Part shown: positions 7,431-20,200 of the stretch, piece after piece
Numbering within the stretch: position 1 is the first letter of the stretch
How the letters are laid out: every line of letters starts with the position of its first letter
Assembly: GCA_018816735.1 (NCBI GenBank)
Contig: JAHIVH010000078.1
Location: 1-51,229, forward strand
Direction of reading: 5' to 3'
DNA length: 51,229 bases
From: Pseudomonadota bacterium
Lineage (GTDB): Bacteria; Desulfobacterota; Desulfobacteria; Desulfobacterales; JAHIVH01
The notes under the pieces: generated by a model
Database searches by the model: none
Told to the model about the DNA's origin: nothing
What the model saw: only the letters and a program-made list of their open reading frames with translations
Position numbers and translations under genes: made by a program

Positions 7431-9434
7431 ATGAAACCCATGAAAAAGAAACTATTGATTTGTTTAATAACAATGTCGTTCATTCTGGTGGCCGGTTGCA
7501 GCCGGGTCACTCCCAAACCGATCAAACCCGGCGATACGGTTCAGTTGACTTATACATGCCGGAACCAGAATGGAGAAGTTGTATCGACCGTTGATGAAAA
7601 AACAGGTAGAAATACACCTTCCAGTGAATTAACAGTTTTTGTCCCACCCCTTTCATATGGGCCGGTTTCACTCATCGCTCAGGAAAATGCTTCCAGTCAG
7701 ATTCAGGGACCGTTTATTGATTTTGAAGATCTGATCAGGGCCAAACTCGCAGAAAAAGTGATTCATCTGAAGAAAGACCAAGAAGAGCAGGTTACATTTT
7801 CGGTACCCACTGATGAAGAAAAAGATCCGGGTGACAGATACCTCTCCATGGCCAGGAAATTGAAGCGTGACAAGGAAAAAATCATATCTTTGAGCAGATT
7901 CCCGAAATCTCCGGAGGAGCAACCCATGCCGGGTATGGAGTTTATGATCGAACCTGGGTTTAAAGCCCGGGTTAGCAGGATTGAAAAGGGTCAGGTTTAT
8001 CTGGCGGTCATTCCGGCAAATGGAAATATCTATGACACATTTATGGGCAAGGCGAAAATAATCGAAGAGGCGAATCATTACAATGTGGAGATCATGCCAA
8101 AAAAAGGCGCCACGGTAAGAATCGGGAAATTGCTTGGTAACATAACGGAAGTGACAGATGAACTGGTGAAAATGGATTTTGGAAATCCTTTAGGGAATCA
8201 GACCCTAACCTGTGATGTAAAAATCGAGGAGATTGTTGAAAGCGGATCTCCTTCAGATCAATTTACAAAACAGGAAGTCATGGAAAAGATCAACAATGCC
8301 ATTTCAGATGCTGAGGCAAAGGGACAAACCACGATAAATATAAATCTGGGCGAAGATCCCAAAAAAGTCCAGAATGGCGATCTGGTCAAAGCGGATTTTA
8401 CAGTGTCTGACGAAAAGGGAGAGGTATGGTATACGACCCGAGAGAAAGATGCCCGGCTGATTCAAAAAGATTCTCCTGCTTTTAAGAATGATACCGGCAA
8501 ACAGCTGGTATTGACTCCCTCACAATTTGTCGTTGGCTTAGACGATCCGGTAGCCGGTCTTCAACAGGCAGTATCGGATATGGAGATGGGGCAGAGAAAA
8601 ATCGTCACCATTCCACCGGAAAAAGCCTATGGAAATGTTGATCCTTTAAAAATAAAACAATTTCCCTGCATTCAGACATCGTCCAGGCAAACAAAGATGT
8701 CATCGGGAGAATTTATCAAGATGACCGGTTTACCACCGGTCCTTCATGAAAAAGTCACCCTCAATCCGTATCTGGAGGCGGAGATTTCTGAATTGAATGG
8801 AGATGAAGTTATATTGACGGCTATAGCTGAGGACGGAAAGGTCATCGAGGATAAACTGGGGAAAACATCGATCCATATCAAAGGCGATACGGTTTATTTA
8901 ACGCTGACACCTGAAATAGGTGCCGAGTTTCCCATGAATGATCGCATCGGAAGAGTTGTCAATACAGATGGTATTCAATTTACGGTCGATTTTAATCATC
9001 CGCTCGCCGGTAAAACACTGACGGTTGACATCAACCTCGTTGAATTGACAAAGGCATCCACAATTATGTCCAAAGAGCTCCCCTGGCAGCCGGATTACGG
9101 GTTCGCCCTGGATATGGCCACACAAGAACACAAGCCTATGGTTCTGATTCTATATGCTTCATGGTGTGGCTGGAGTCAGAAATTGTTACATGAGGTTTTG
9201 AATGATCCTCGGATAAAAATGATTCAGGACCAATTTGTCTGGATGAAGATCGATTCCGACCAGGATAAGGCATTCTATCAGGAGTTCAAACAGGAAAGTT
9301 TTCCCACGATTGTATTGATGAACCCGGAAGGAGAAATTATTAATAAACTGCAGGGGTTTCAGCCTGCAGATACCTTGCGGGGTGAATTAATTAAATGTCT
9401 TGGTAACCAGACCGATCTGATTAGCCATCTCTAA
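7431..9434 (+). CDS. Lipoprotein with two FKBP/SlyD-like modules and a C-terminal thioredoxin-like domain
   Basis: A 667-residue predicted lipoprotein; the lipobox LVAGC places the lipidated cysteine at about residue 23. Two FKBP-type peptidyl-prolyl isomerase-like modules follow (about 30-260 and 305-545). Each starts with a GD-V-x-x-x-(F/Y)T strand and the second ends in the SlyD-like NHPLAGKTLTVDINLVEL. A thioredoxin-fold domain (about 560-660) carries ASWCGWSQ, a one-cysteine CxxS version of the active site at about residue 579. The protein looks like a periplasmic chaperone or foldase, suited to the giant exoprotein two genes downstream. The ATG at 7431 is chosen over the one at 7359 because it puts the signal peptide at the N-terminus. 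It is the first gene of the secretion operon, 17 bases before tpsB. Confidence 0.75.
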   Translation: MKPMKKKLLICLITMSFILVAGCSRVTPKPIKPGDTVQLTYTCRNQNGEVVSTVDEKTGRNTPSSELTVFVPPLSYGPVSLIAQENASSQIQGPFIDFEDLIRAKLAEKVIHLKKDQEEQVTFSVPTDEEKDPGDRYLSMARKLKRDKEKIISLSRFPKSPEEQPMPGMEFMIEPGFKARVSRIEKGQVYLAVIPANGNIYDTFMGKAKIIEEANHYNVEIMPKKGATVRIGKLLGNITEVTDELVKMDFGNPLGNQTLTCDVKIEEIVESGSPSDQFTKQEVMEKINNAISDAEAKGQTTININLGEDPKKVQNGDLVKADFTVSDEKGEVWYTTREKDARLIQKDSPAFKNDTGKQLVLTPSQFVVGLDDPVAGLQQAVSDMEMGQRKIVTIPPEKAYGNVDPLKIKQFPCIQTSSRQTKMSSGEFIKMTGLPPVLHEKVTLNPYLEAEISELNGDEVILTAIAEDGKVIEDKLGKTSIHIKGDTVYLTLTPEIGAEFPMNDRIGRVVNTDGIQFTVDFNHPLAGKTLTVDINLVELTKASTIMSKELPWQPDYGFALDMATQEHKPMVLILYASWCGWSQKLLHEVLNDPRIKMIQDQFVWMKIDSDQDKAFYQEFKQESFPTIVLMNPEGEIINKLQGFQPADTLRGELIKCLGNQTDLISHL

Positions 9435-9451
9435 ACTGGATTGATGCTTTA

Positions 9452-11215
9452 ATGAATCTGAGTCTCTTTCGGAAATTAGCTGTATCATGCAGAGGTCCGG
9501 TTATATGGTGTCTCATGGGATGGGTAATTGTATCCACGATGGCAAATACGCGTTTCCTTCATGCAGAAGAAGAAAATGAAAATGTTTTATTTGAAATCAA
9601 AGGGTATATGGTAGAAGGAAACTCCATATTGGCCGAAGAAGAATTGATGCTTGTCCTGCAACCATATACCGGCCCCGGGATGAGCGCTGAAACCGTTAAC
9701 ACAGCCAAAGATGCTTTGGAAAAATTTTATCACAACCAGGGGTATCCCACTGTCCTCGTAAACATACCCATGCAGACGCTTGACAGCAATATGGTCAAGT
9801 TTCAGGTGGTGGAAAGTAGGATCGGGAAAGTCCGCGTATCCGGAAATGAGTATTTTACCATGAAACGGTTGCTTCGAAGTCTTCCGTCCATCACACCAGG
9901 AAATATTTTGTACTTGCCGCAACTGGAAAAAGAATTGAACAGACTCAACCGGAACCCCAATATTACCGTTGCCCCTGTCCTTGGGCCGGGCAAGGAATTT
10001 GGCACGATTGATGTTGAACTGAAAGTGAAGGATCGATTGCCGTTAAATGCCAGCCTTGAAATGAATAATTATTCGACCCATACGACAACGGATCTCAGAA
10101 GCAGTTTTAAAATCAACTATGATAATTTCTGGCAAAGGGATCATTCCCTGTCTCTTCAGTTTCAAACATCCCCGGAGGACCCGGATGAAGTAAAAGTGAT
10201 AGCAGGTTCTTATTTAATGGGATCGTTTTTAAACGAAGACCATATGGTCGCCTGTTATGCGGTCTGGTCTGACAGTGATGTCGCTATCGTTGATGACCTG
10301 AGGGTTATCAGCAAAGGAAGTATTTTCGGCATCAGATATATAATTCCGTTACCAGCAATGCAATCGTATTATCATAACCTGACATTGGGGATGGATTATA
10401 AAAAATTTGATGAAGTCATCGATCTGAATCCAACGAACAAAGGCACTTCAACAGATAGTGAAACCGCAACCGATCAGAGTGTCGATGGCAGCACAGAAGA
10501 TAGCACATCAACAGATACATCCGGTTCAGAAAATACGGACACAAGCAGTGATACGGGTAATAAGGATGAAAGTTCCGGGATTGATTATCTGCCGGTGTCC
10601 ATCACCTATGGTGCTTCATTTGATGATCCATGGGGCCGGAATCAGTTTTCAATGGGCGTGGGCGCTGCGTTCCGCGGTCTTGTGACGGACCAGAGCGAGT
10701 TTGAGCTGAAACGGTACAAAGCCAGGGCCAGTTATATGACTTTTAATTTTTCCCTGACCAGGGAGCAGAACATCACAGAAAGTAGTTCCGTTTACACCCG
10801 TATGAACGCGCAACTGGCCACTATGCCACTGATTTCAAACGAACAGTTTTTTGGCGGCGGTGCAAGCAGTGTCCGCGGATATAAAGAAAATGAGGCGACC
10901 GGAGATTCAGGGATTTCCGGTACGATAGAGATACGCTTGCCGGATGTGGGCACCATCCTCTATCATATGACACCCTGGCTCAATCCCAGTTCCATCAGAC
11001 CCTATTTGTTTTATGACATTGCCGAACTGAGTGTTCAGCAGCCATTACCAGAGCAAAAAAGCGAATTTACCTTGCAGGGTACCGGTATGGGACTAAGAGG
11101 GAATATCACTCAATACTTTCATTATCAATTTGATATGGGCTATCCGCTGGTCAGTACAGAGAATATCGACAGCGGTGATCTGCAATTTTATTTTAAGGTC
11201 AGTGGTGAATTTTAA
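9452..11215 (+). CDS. TpsB outer-membrane transporter (ShlB/FhaC/HecB family)
   Basis: A 587-residue outer-membrane protein with a signal peptide ending near HAEEE (about residue 39), two POTRA domains (about 45-205) and a 16-strand Omp85-type barrel (about 210-587). The invariant loop motif is present as SSVRGYKENE at about residue 473. TpsB proteins recognise the TPS domain of their partner and pass it unfolded across the outer membrane; the partner is encoded directly downstream. An insertion of about 45 residues rich in Ser, Thr, Asp and Gly (about 330-375, e.g. STEDSTSTDTSGSENT) probably forms a disordered loop and is not part of the usual family plan. Only a weak ribosome binding site is visible. 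Confidence 0.88.
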   Translation: MNLSLFRKLAVSCRGPVIWCLMGWVIVSTMANTRFLHAEEENENVLFEIKGYMVEGNSILAEEELMLVLQPYTGPGMSAETVNTAKDALEKFYHNQGYPTVLVNIPMQTLDSNMVKFQVVESRIGKVRVSGNEYFTMKRLLRSLPSITPGNILYLPQLEKELNRLNRNPNITVAPVLGPGKEFGTIDVELKVKDRLPLNASLEMNNYSTHTTTDLRSSFKINYDNFWQRDHSLSLQFQTSPEDPDEVKVIAGSYLMGSFLNEDHMVACYAVWSDSDVAIVDDLRVISKGSIFGIRYIIPLPAMQSYYHNLTLGMDYKKFDEVIDLNPTNKGTSTDSETATDQSVDGSTEDSTSTDTSGSENTDTSSDTGNKDESSGIDYLPVSITYGASFDDPWGRNQFSMGVGAAFRGLVTDQSEFELKRYKARASYMTFNFSLTREQNITESSSVYTRMNAQLATMPLISNEQFFGGGASSVRGYKENEATGDSGISGTIEIRLPDVGTILYHMTPWLNPSSIRPYLFYDIAELSVQQPLPEQKSEFTLQGTGMGLRGNITQYFHYQFDMGYPLVSTENIDSGDLQFYFKVSGEF

Positions 11216-11227
11216 GCAGGAAAGCAT

Positions 11228-14200
11228 ATGTCCAAAAATGAAATTTTAATAAAAAGAAAAACGGTTGGTGTACTGACAACCTTATGTTTTATAGCCGCAC
11301 ACATCGTCATGCCTTGTTTTATCTACGCTCAAACAGCCATGCCGGGTTTTTACGGCAGATCAGCAGGCAAGCTTACCCCCCCTCCTGCGACGGCTTTACC
11401 GGTGTTAAAGAATAATGGTGACGGTATTTCCTATGTTGAAGAGGGAGAAGATAACAGCCTCGTTGTTCACCAGAATTCGGAAAAAGCGGTTGCAAGCTGG
11501 CAATCATTTGATATCGGCGAAGACGCATCCGTGCATTTCGATCAGAAAGGAAATCCGGACTGGGCCGCGTTGAACCGGATCTACGACCTGAATCCCAGCC
11601 AGATTTTTGGAAAACTGACGGCAGATGGAAGAATTTATCTCCTGAATCAAAACGGCATTGTCTTTGGCCCCGATTCCCAGATCAATGCCCATGCATTTAC
11701 GGCTTCCGCACTCAATCTTGAAGATACGGATTTTTTTCAGAACCAGCTTAAATATTACATAGATCCGGACGAATCGGATACGTCACAAATATATGTTTCC
11801 AATCATGGTAACATTAAAGCAGGAGATGGTGGGTCTGTCTTTCTGATCGGACCTAACGTGGAGAATAGCGGGACAATCTCTGCACCCACCGGCCAGATCG
11901 GGTTGATTGCAGGTACGGATGTGGAACTCGTCACGCCCCAAATGATCGATCCGGAAGATATCAGGGTGGCCAAATATGTGAATATCTACCAGACATCCGG
12001 CAGCGCTATAAATTTTAACACCGGGCGGCTGACATCCGTTTCGGGGACCATCGGCATGTATGGGAAGGTCGTCAATCAGGACGGTCTGATCCGTTCGGTC
12101 AGTGCGGTGAAAAGAGAAGGCCAGATAGAACTTGAAGCTGCCCATGAAATTGTAACCGGTAAAGAAAGCATTACCGAATGCCCGGTGAGTAGTTCAGCAG
12201 AAGTGGTCAATGAATCCTTTGATGTTCAGACCGGGCAAATTAGCATGACGGTTGTCGGTGATGACGAAGAAGGGGCGGACAGAATCATTCATCAGGGTCA
12301 GATAAATTCACCAGGCGGAACGGTTACCCTGTCAGCAAATGATCGAATCTACCTTGAAAAAGAGAGTTCGATCGATGTGAGCGGCACATGGGTTGATGAG
12401 GACATGTCCGTGAATCAGGTCAGCTCCCAGTTGAACAGCATGGAATTAAGGGATGACTTCGGCCAGAAGGATAATTCCGTTTTGCAAGGTGAAGAAATAA
12501 CATTCAGCTCCCAGGAGGGATCGGCCATTGGCGATGTGTCAGGCGCGCTGAACACCAGAGAACTGTCAGCCGCTGAAAATAGCACCAAAGGCGGGACGAT
12601 ACAGTTCTCTTCCAATAACGGAGATGTGATTATCAGAGACGGCAGTTTTCTGGATATCTCGGGTGGCGGCTTCAAATTCGATGCCGGTGCCATCGAGACC
12701 ACTCAGCTTGTCTGCGGAACATCGATTTACGATATCGCTGATGCGCCTTCCTGGATTGAATACGATAAGGTATTGGGGAATTTTGAAAAAACGTATCATG
12801 GCTTCGGCGTGGTTGAAACATATAAGGGGCAGTATTACGGCGGACCGGTTCCCATGTATAATTACATATCCGGATATATTGAGGGGAGTGACGCCGGCAC
12901 ACTCAGAATTCAGGCGCGGAATGTGATTCTGGATGGGCGTGTGGACGGATCGACCGTTATCGGTCCTTACCAGAATTATCTGGGAGAAAATGAACCGGAA
13001 GATGAGCTGGGGAATCAGATGGCTTCAGGCAGAAAAGTGCCCAATTCCGGTACATTGATTATAGGATACCTTGATGATACCCCGGAATTGACCGAACGGG
13101 ATTATGTCACGGACAGGATCATCCTGCAGAAACAGGTTGATAAACTGCCTGATGATTTTGATCAGGATGCCTCACCAGACTATTATCCTGAAGCTGACAG
13201 CGACCCTCAATCCACGGACAGTCTATATACCACCTATATGTCTTCTGATGACCTGAATGAAATGAATCTCTCTGAAATATTATTTTACACAAACAGCAGC
13301 TTCACCGTTGAAAATGATGTTGATCTGGAACTCGATGCCGGCGGTACGTTCAGATGCTATGCCAGCAGTATCGATGACAACGGCAGTATCACGATTCCTT
13401 CAGGTGTCGTCGATTTGACAAGCTCAAGCAGTTTTTTAACCGGCATGATGTCAATCGCCACACGAATTTTTTTGAACTCAGGAAGCATTATCGATGTATC
13501 CGGTGAACAGGTGGACAATTCATTTTTGGATATTTCAGATGATGACGTTTATGTATTCGGTCGTGAAGACGGCGGTGGGGTCCAAATAAAAAACAAAAAC
13601 ACAGATGGCGAGATTGTTGTCCTGAAAGATGCGCTTATCGATGCAAGCGGCGGATATACCATTCATACAAATGGTGCCATAACCGGCGGAGATGCCGGCT
13701 CGATTAAACTGTCCGGAACGACGCTCATCCTTGACGGTGATCTGGACGGCCAGACGTTATTGGGAAATAAAGGGGGCACCATCGATATCCTTACCAGCGA
13801 TATCCGGGTGGTGCCATGGCGGGCTTTTCTGCCGGATGATTTTAGATTCAGCGACGACATTCCGGCAGGATTTGACAGCACCTTCTACCTGGCCGAAGAT
13901 CAGCTTAAAAATTCAGGCATGACGACAATCTCCCTTACCAGTGAAAATGATATCGTACTTGAGGAAGGCGTTACCCTTGAACCTTCCTATACGAGAATCA
14001 GGGAACCGGCCCCGGGTACTGACCGGATGGCTGATGAAACGATCGAGCCATACAACACTTACGCCACCTCCTACATAGACGACATATATATGGACATATC
14101 GCCTGAGGTCGCCGGACCTACGAAGGTCAGTCTGAAGGCCGGAAAAGAACTCGACCTCGATTTGGGAGGCACTGCAAACAATTTTGCCCGGATCAGCATA

Positions 14201-17200
14201 ACGGAAGGTGCGAAAATTGAAACTGCTCCGGAAGGGACTATCACATTATCCGGCCCGGATATTCAGGTAGACGGTACACTCATTACCCGATCAGGGACGG
14301 TTTCATTGGTGTCCTCCGGTCTTGCAAGCGTATCTTCTCTGGAAAAAAATAAACTGACCCTGGGTAAATCGGCAATCGTTGATGTTTCCGGATTCAACCG
14401 TCTGTCAGAAGATTCGTTATTCGATGGGCTTCCTGCCGATATTACACCTGTAAATGGCGGGGATATCGTCCTTGATGCCACAGGCGATCTGATCATAGAA
14501 GATGGGGCTACGCTTAATCTGTCCGGATCGGAGATCATTTCAGATTATAGGAAGAATGACAATAGTGTCTATACGGTTGTGGATGTTGCAAGCGACCCGG
14601 GAACGCTCAGCCTGTCTTTTGGATCATACCTGAATCCGATAGCAGATGATCAAGGGAATGTCATCGATCATGGATATCTGGATGGCGTTGATATTCTGGC
14701 CGAGAATAATCTGGATGGCCGGGTGGAAAATGGCAGGCCAAATGGCGCAGCCCTTGACCTGGATTATCAGAAAAATAAAAATATTGCCGGCGGGCCCGGA
14801 CTTGCCATCGGGCAGGAAGACCTGGACATGAGTGAATTAGTCGATGCCGGATTTGAGGATATCACCATTCGTACCAATACTCATATTGATTTCAGTGAAC
14901 CCTTGGATATCGAACTGGGAGAAAAACTGACGTTGGATGCTCCGGAAATCAGGGCCACCGCTTTATTGGATAATATCGACGCAAATTCCGAAGTGAATGA
15001 AATTATATCAGATAATACCGTTTCTGCGAGACAAAATGATGGAGTGGAAGATATCTCTATTAACGCGCCATGGATTGTATTGACCAATACGTATGATGAA
15101 TCCGAAGCCATCCCCAACTATGACAGCAATGCCATGCCGGAGGCATTGGATTTGTTTTTGCGGCTTGATGCAGATTTTATCGATATTGAGGGGAGTATCG
15201 TACTCTCCGGTTTGGAAAATATCACTCTATCTGCTGACTATGACATCAGCCTTACAGATGCTCTGTATACCAAAGGGGGGGAGAATATTATTTTAGGCGG
15301 CTTAAATACGACTACCGGCAGCCTCAATATGTCGGCAGCCAGAATTTATCCAAAGACCGATGCGGATTTTGTGATTCACGCTTCAGGAGATATCGAGATA
15401 TCAAAGAGCGGGTTTGATTATAACGGGGCGTTGGTTTCAGCCGGGGGCAGTTTGACCATCGAAGGGCAAAATATATTTCATAAGGGTGTACTGGCGGCAC
15501 CGATGGGCAGAATCTCCTTGTCCACCCTGTCAGGCACAGATGGACAGATTGTGCTGGGAAATGAAAGTGTGATCAGCACATCGGTGACAGGGGATATTGA
15601 CCCTAAGGCATTCAAGGTGAATTATGGTGAACTGAAAGACGGCAACTGGCTCTTGATAGATGAATCGGAAACCACAGCGGTGACCGAAACACCGGAAAAA
15701 TCCGTAACGATCAAAGCCGGAACGGTAATGATGGATGATGGGGCGGCCATCGACGTATCCGGCGGCGGATCGATTTTTGCCTATGAGTTTTTACCAAGTC
15801 TTTCCGGCACGAAAAATCCCCTGGACGGGAAATATGTCATATTGGCGGATCATTCGGTTTCACTTCCCGGAGAAGCAATCTACCTTAAGGGGGGGTATGG
15901 TCTGGAAGAAGGTACATATTCTCTTCTTCCCGAAGAATACGCGTTCATGGATAATGCACTGATCGTGACGAGAGTGGATACGGATGTTTATGCAAACGAA
16001 CTTGCCAATTCCGAGGAAGGGTATCAGGTGATTCCCGGCTATTATACCCAATCGGGAACCGGTATTGTCTCAACGGAATTGACCGGTTTTTCAATCCAAA
16101 AGGCATCGGACGTCATAAACAATCAAGGTTATTTTGAACAGGAAACCCTTACATCCGGTGATGGCGGGGTGGCCACGATTGCTTCCAGTACCACGATTTT
16201 GGGCGGCGATATAAAAGCTTCCGGGATGGAAGTCAACGAAGGCGAGGTCCCTTTCCAGGGTGGAACGTTAAACCTCAGCGGCAGGGAAGTGACTATCGGT
16301 TCAAATGTCCAGGAGATCACTGACCTTACGGGCAGACTGATCCTGGATACAACCACATTCTCAGGAGAAACGTTAAAAGAACTGAATATTGGTGATACTT
16401 CAGGCACGGACTCGGTAACGGTGCAGGCAAATAGCGGCTTGATATCCGGCAGCATTACGCTTTCGGCGCAAAATAAGATAACCCTGGAGGACAATGCTTC
16501 GGTTCAAGCGATCGACGGTTCCGTCAGCTTGATATCTCCTGAAGGTAAAATCATAACCGCTTTGAATTCGACCGTTCAGGCCACAGATAAAATCATTGTC
16601 AACAGCAGTGAAATTGGGTTGAAGGGCAATTTGAAAGCCGATAGCGGTACCCTGGAATTGATCACCACCAATATGATTCTCGGTCAGGGAAATATTCCGG
16701 ACGATCTTGAAAATACCATGGTTGTCGGTGAGGACCTGTGGCATACCTTTTCAAGCTACGACACACTGATACTCAACGGCAGAGATACAATTTTCTTTTC
16801 AGGCGATGTCGATATTAAGGGCGTTAATAATATCCTTATCGATACGCCTTTGATCGGTACGGTGTCGTCCGGATCGAATCAGGTCGTTTCATTTACAGCC
16901 ACAAAGGACCTCCGCCTTTCAAATACCGGGAACCCTTCAATTCCGGATACCGGTCAGGAATCTTCCGGTAACGGCACATTTACACTATCCGGTGCGAATG
17001 TGGCGCTGGGAAACGGTGAGACACGGGTGGAGGGGTTTGAGGGTACCGCCATCAGAAGCAGGGATGCCATCACATGTATCGGGGACGGGGGACTTTCGGC
17101 AAATGGAAATTTGTCGCTTGAGTCGACCTTTATCACAACCACATACTATCAGGATGATAGCGCCGGGTTTCAAGTTTCGGATTTTTTTATTCAGGCTGCA

Positions 17201-20200
17201 AATGATCATCAGTTGACGATCGATAAAGCGGTCTCTGGTGCCACTGCCGGTTCTGATCCGGCAGATGGGGATGCCTTCGGCACAGGGATCGGCGGTGATC
17301 TCGCCTTGGAAGCCGGGAGCATTGTCCATAAGGGGACGATTGATGTGGCATCCGCCAATATTTCTTTTACAGCCTCTCAAAATATTGAGTTAACCAAGTC
17401 GGCTGAAATTATATCCAAGGGAACGGATTTGAGTCCCGGCGGCACCATCGCCCTTGAATCAAAGGAGGGGATGGTTTCGCTTGGAGAAGATACGCGTTTG
17501 ACCGTATCCGCAGGCGAACAGGGTGATGCCGGCATCATAGAACTCATTTGTCCTAAGGGAGACGTGTCCATTTTGGGAAACCTGGAAGGGCAGGCACAGG
17601 TGAATCCGGACACGGAAACGTCGGGCCTCTCCGGCAGTCTTTATATGGATTCCAACCGGATCGATGATTTGGAAAAACTGTATGCGTTGAACAAAGACCA
17701 TGGATTCAATCATGAACTGGAAATAAGAGCACGAACCGGTAACCTCGATATTTTGGAAGATAAGGGGTTCGCGGCTGATCATATTAAGCTCACCGCGGAT
17801 GGCGGCAGTATTCAGATTGCAGGAACGCTTGACGCCTCAACGGATTCAGGTGGCGGTGTCGTAGAAGTGTATGCCGGTCAGGATTTGAATCTTTCAACAG
17901 CAAAAATAAATGCGAGAAGTATCTCTTCCGAAAGTGCGGAGGGCGGAAATGTGATTCTGGGTTCGGCAAACGGACATCTCTCTTTTGAAGACGGGGCGAA
18001 GATAGATGTATCTCCAAGCGGTGATGGCAAAAAGGGCGCCGTCACCTTCCGGGCACCGGAAACGGCACAGGGCGCAGATATGACCCTTTCCGGTACGGTA
18101 GTCGGAGCATCAGCCATCGATGCCTATGCGCTCAGCACCTATCCGGATTTTAATGTAGAAACCGTCAAATCAAAAACAGATGCATTTATGGCGAGGGCTT
18201 CTTTTTCTGGTGTAAACATGAACTATGAAGAATGTGATCCGGATGCCTTCCATCTGCGACCGTTCATCGATGTGCAGCTTGAGAATGATTATACCCTTGA
18301 TGCGGACCTTAATCTCGATTCACTGTTCAGCTATGCAGGAGAATTGATCTTCCGGTCGGGCGGAAATTTGAATCTGAATGCGAGTATTTCAGATAACAAG
18401 CCGGTGGGAACCGTCTCCTGGGACATTAGCCTGATTGCCGGTGCCGATCTTGGCAGCGCGGATTTCCATAATGTGAACGGCCAGGATGAATCACAGAACG
18501 GAAACCTTTCAATTGCAGACAGTAAATCCATATACACAACCGGAGGAGATCTGTTTTTTGCCTCTGGGTCGGATACGACGGTGGGAACACCTGCCGCACC
18601 CGAAAGCAGGTTTACGAGCGGCAGCCCCTTCACCCTGGGTACCTATTCCGGGGCCATCACAGGCAAAATAAATAAGGACCTTATCCTGGAAGGTGGCATC
18701 ATTCAATCGGCCACCGGAGATGTCCGGATCATGAGCAGGGGTGATATTGCCCTGAACAGGGTGTCCGGAGCCAATAGCTCCTATTATTATGGAACTGTAA
18801 GGACGTTGGGCGAACCATCGGATACTGCTGCGGCTGACGAATACTGGAATTATGGGAATGGGGGAGACCTGTTTATTTCTGCGGGCGGAAATATCAGTGA
18901 GAGAAGTATAAATTCGTTGACCGGGCTGTATGACTATCGGTTTTTAAGGATTCCGAATGCATGGGACAAGGTGACGGAAATCGGCCGGGGCGAAGACAAA
19001 AAAGTATACTGGTCAGCCAGCTATGACGGCAGCAATACCACCAAGGGAATTGCCGCACTGGCAGGCGGTGACATGACCATTTACACCGGCAGGGATATAT
19101 TAACCCAATGCGGCAATTTTGGTGAAGGTGATGTTGACATTTATGCAGGGGGAGATGTTGACGGACGGTTTTTGATCAGGAAAAGCGGCAGCTCGCACAT
19201 CAATGCCATGGGAAGTGTGGGGACACAGTCCTCCTATCAACTGCCGGTCGAAATATCCGATACGGACCTGACATTGAGCGCTCAGGGGAGCATCGAAATC
19301 GGTTCCATCTATAATACGTCTTTTGTGAGAAAGGGAATCAGTTCTCCGACAGACTGGCTGGTGGATTATTCGAAGGACGCGAAAGCCACCCTCATATCCA
19401 CTCGAGGAGATGTCTTCTTGACCGGTAATAGTGAATTGATAGACGGTTTCTCTGCTGACCTTATCAATCTCTTGCCACCCTATGTCGAAATCCGGGCAGG
19501 AAACGATATCCGGTTTGATGGCAGGTTTTATCTGGCGCCTGACATGAACGGTGGATTGGTATTGAATGCCGGCGGTTCCATTGACGGCAGTACCGGATCA
19601 AAAGAAGAAAGCCGGTCGATCATCAGCATGCTTGATATTGATCCGAACAAGATTTACGGTTCTCACAATAATATCGAATTCAGAATCAATTCCATTACGG
19701 ATCTGTTTGGAGAGGAAAGGATCAAGTCTCTTCATGATGTTAACGCTGCTTACCGGAACAGTTCGAAATCCGTATATATGACGGCGGCATCAGATATTGA
19801 AGATTTGAGACTATACGTCTATACGGCAGCTGACATCAGGGCCGGAAATGATATCGTGGATATGTATTACTGGGGACAGAATTCGGATTCAGAAGATACA
19901 ACTCTGATTCAGGCTGGCCGGGACATTGTCATGAACACATCGATAGTCAAAGATGACGATGATATTATGGGTATAGTCGTGGGCGGCCCTGGAGAAATTC
20001 TTGTTTCGGCAGGAAACGCCATCGACCTGGGACAAAGCGAAGGCATACAGTCCGTAGCCAACCTTTATAATCCAACGCTTGAACCGTTGGGTTCCACGAC
20101 GATTGTGGCTGCCGGATTTCTGAAACCCGATCTGACGACCAAGGCGGCAACCACATTTTTTCAACAGATCCAGGATGAGGGCCGGCAATACAGTGATCTT

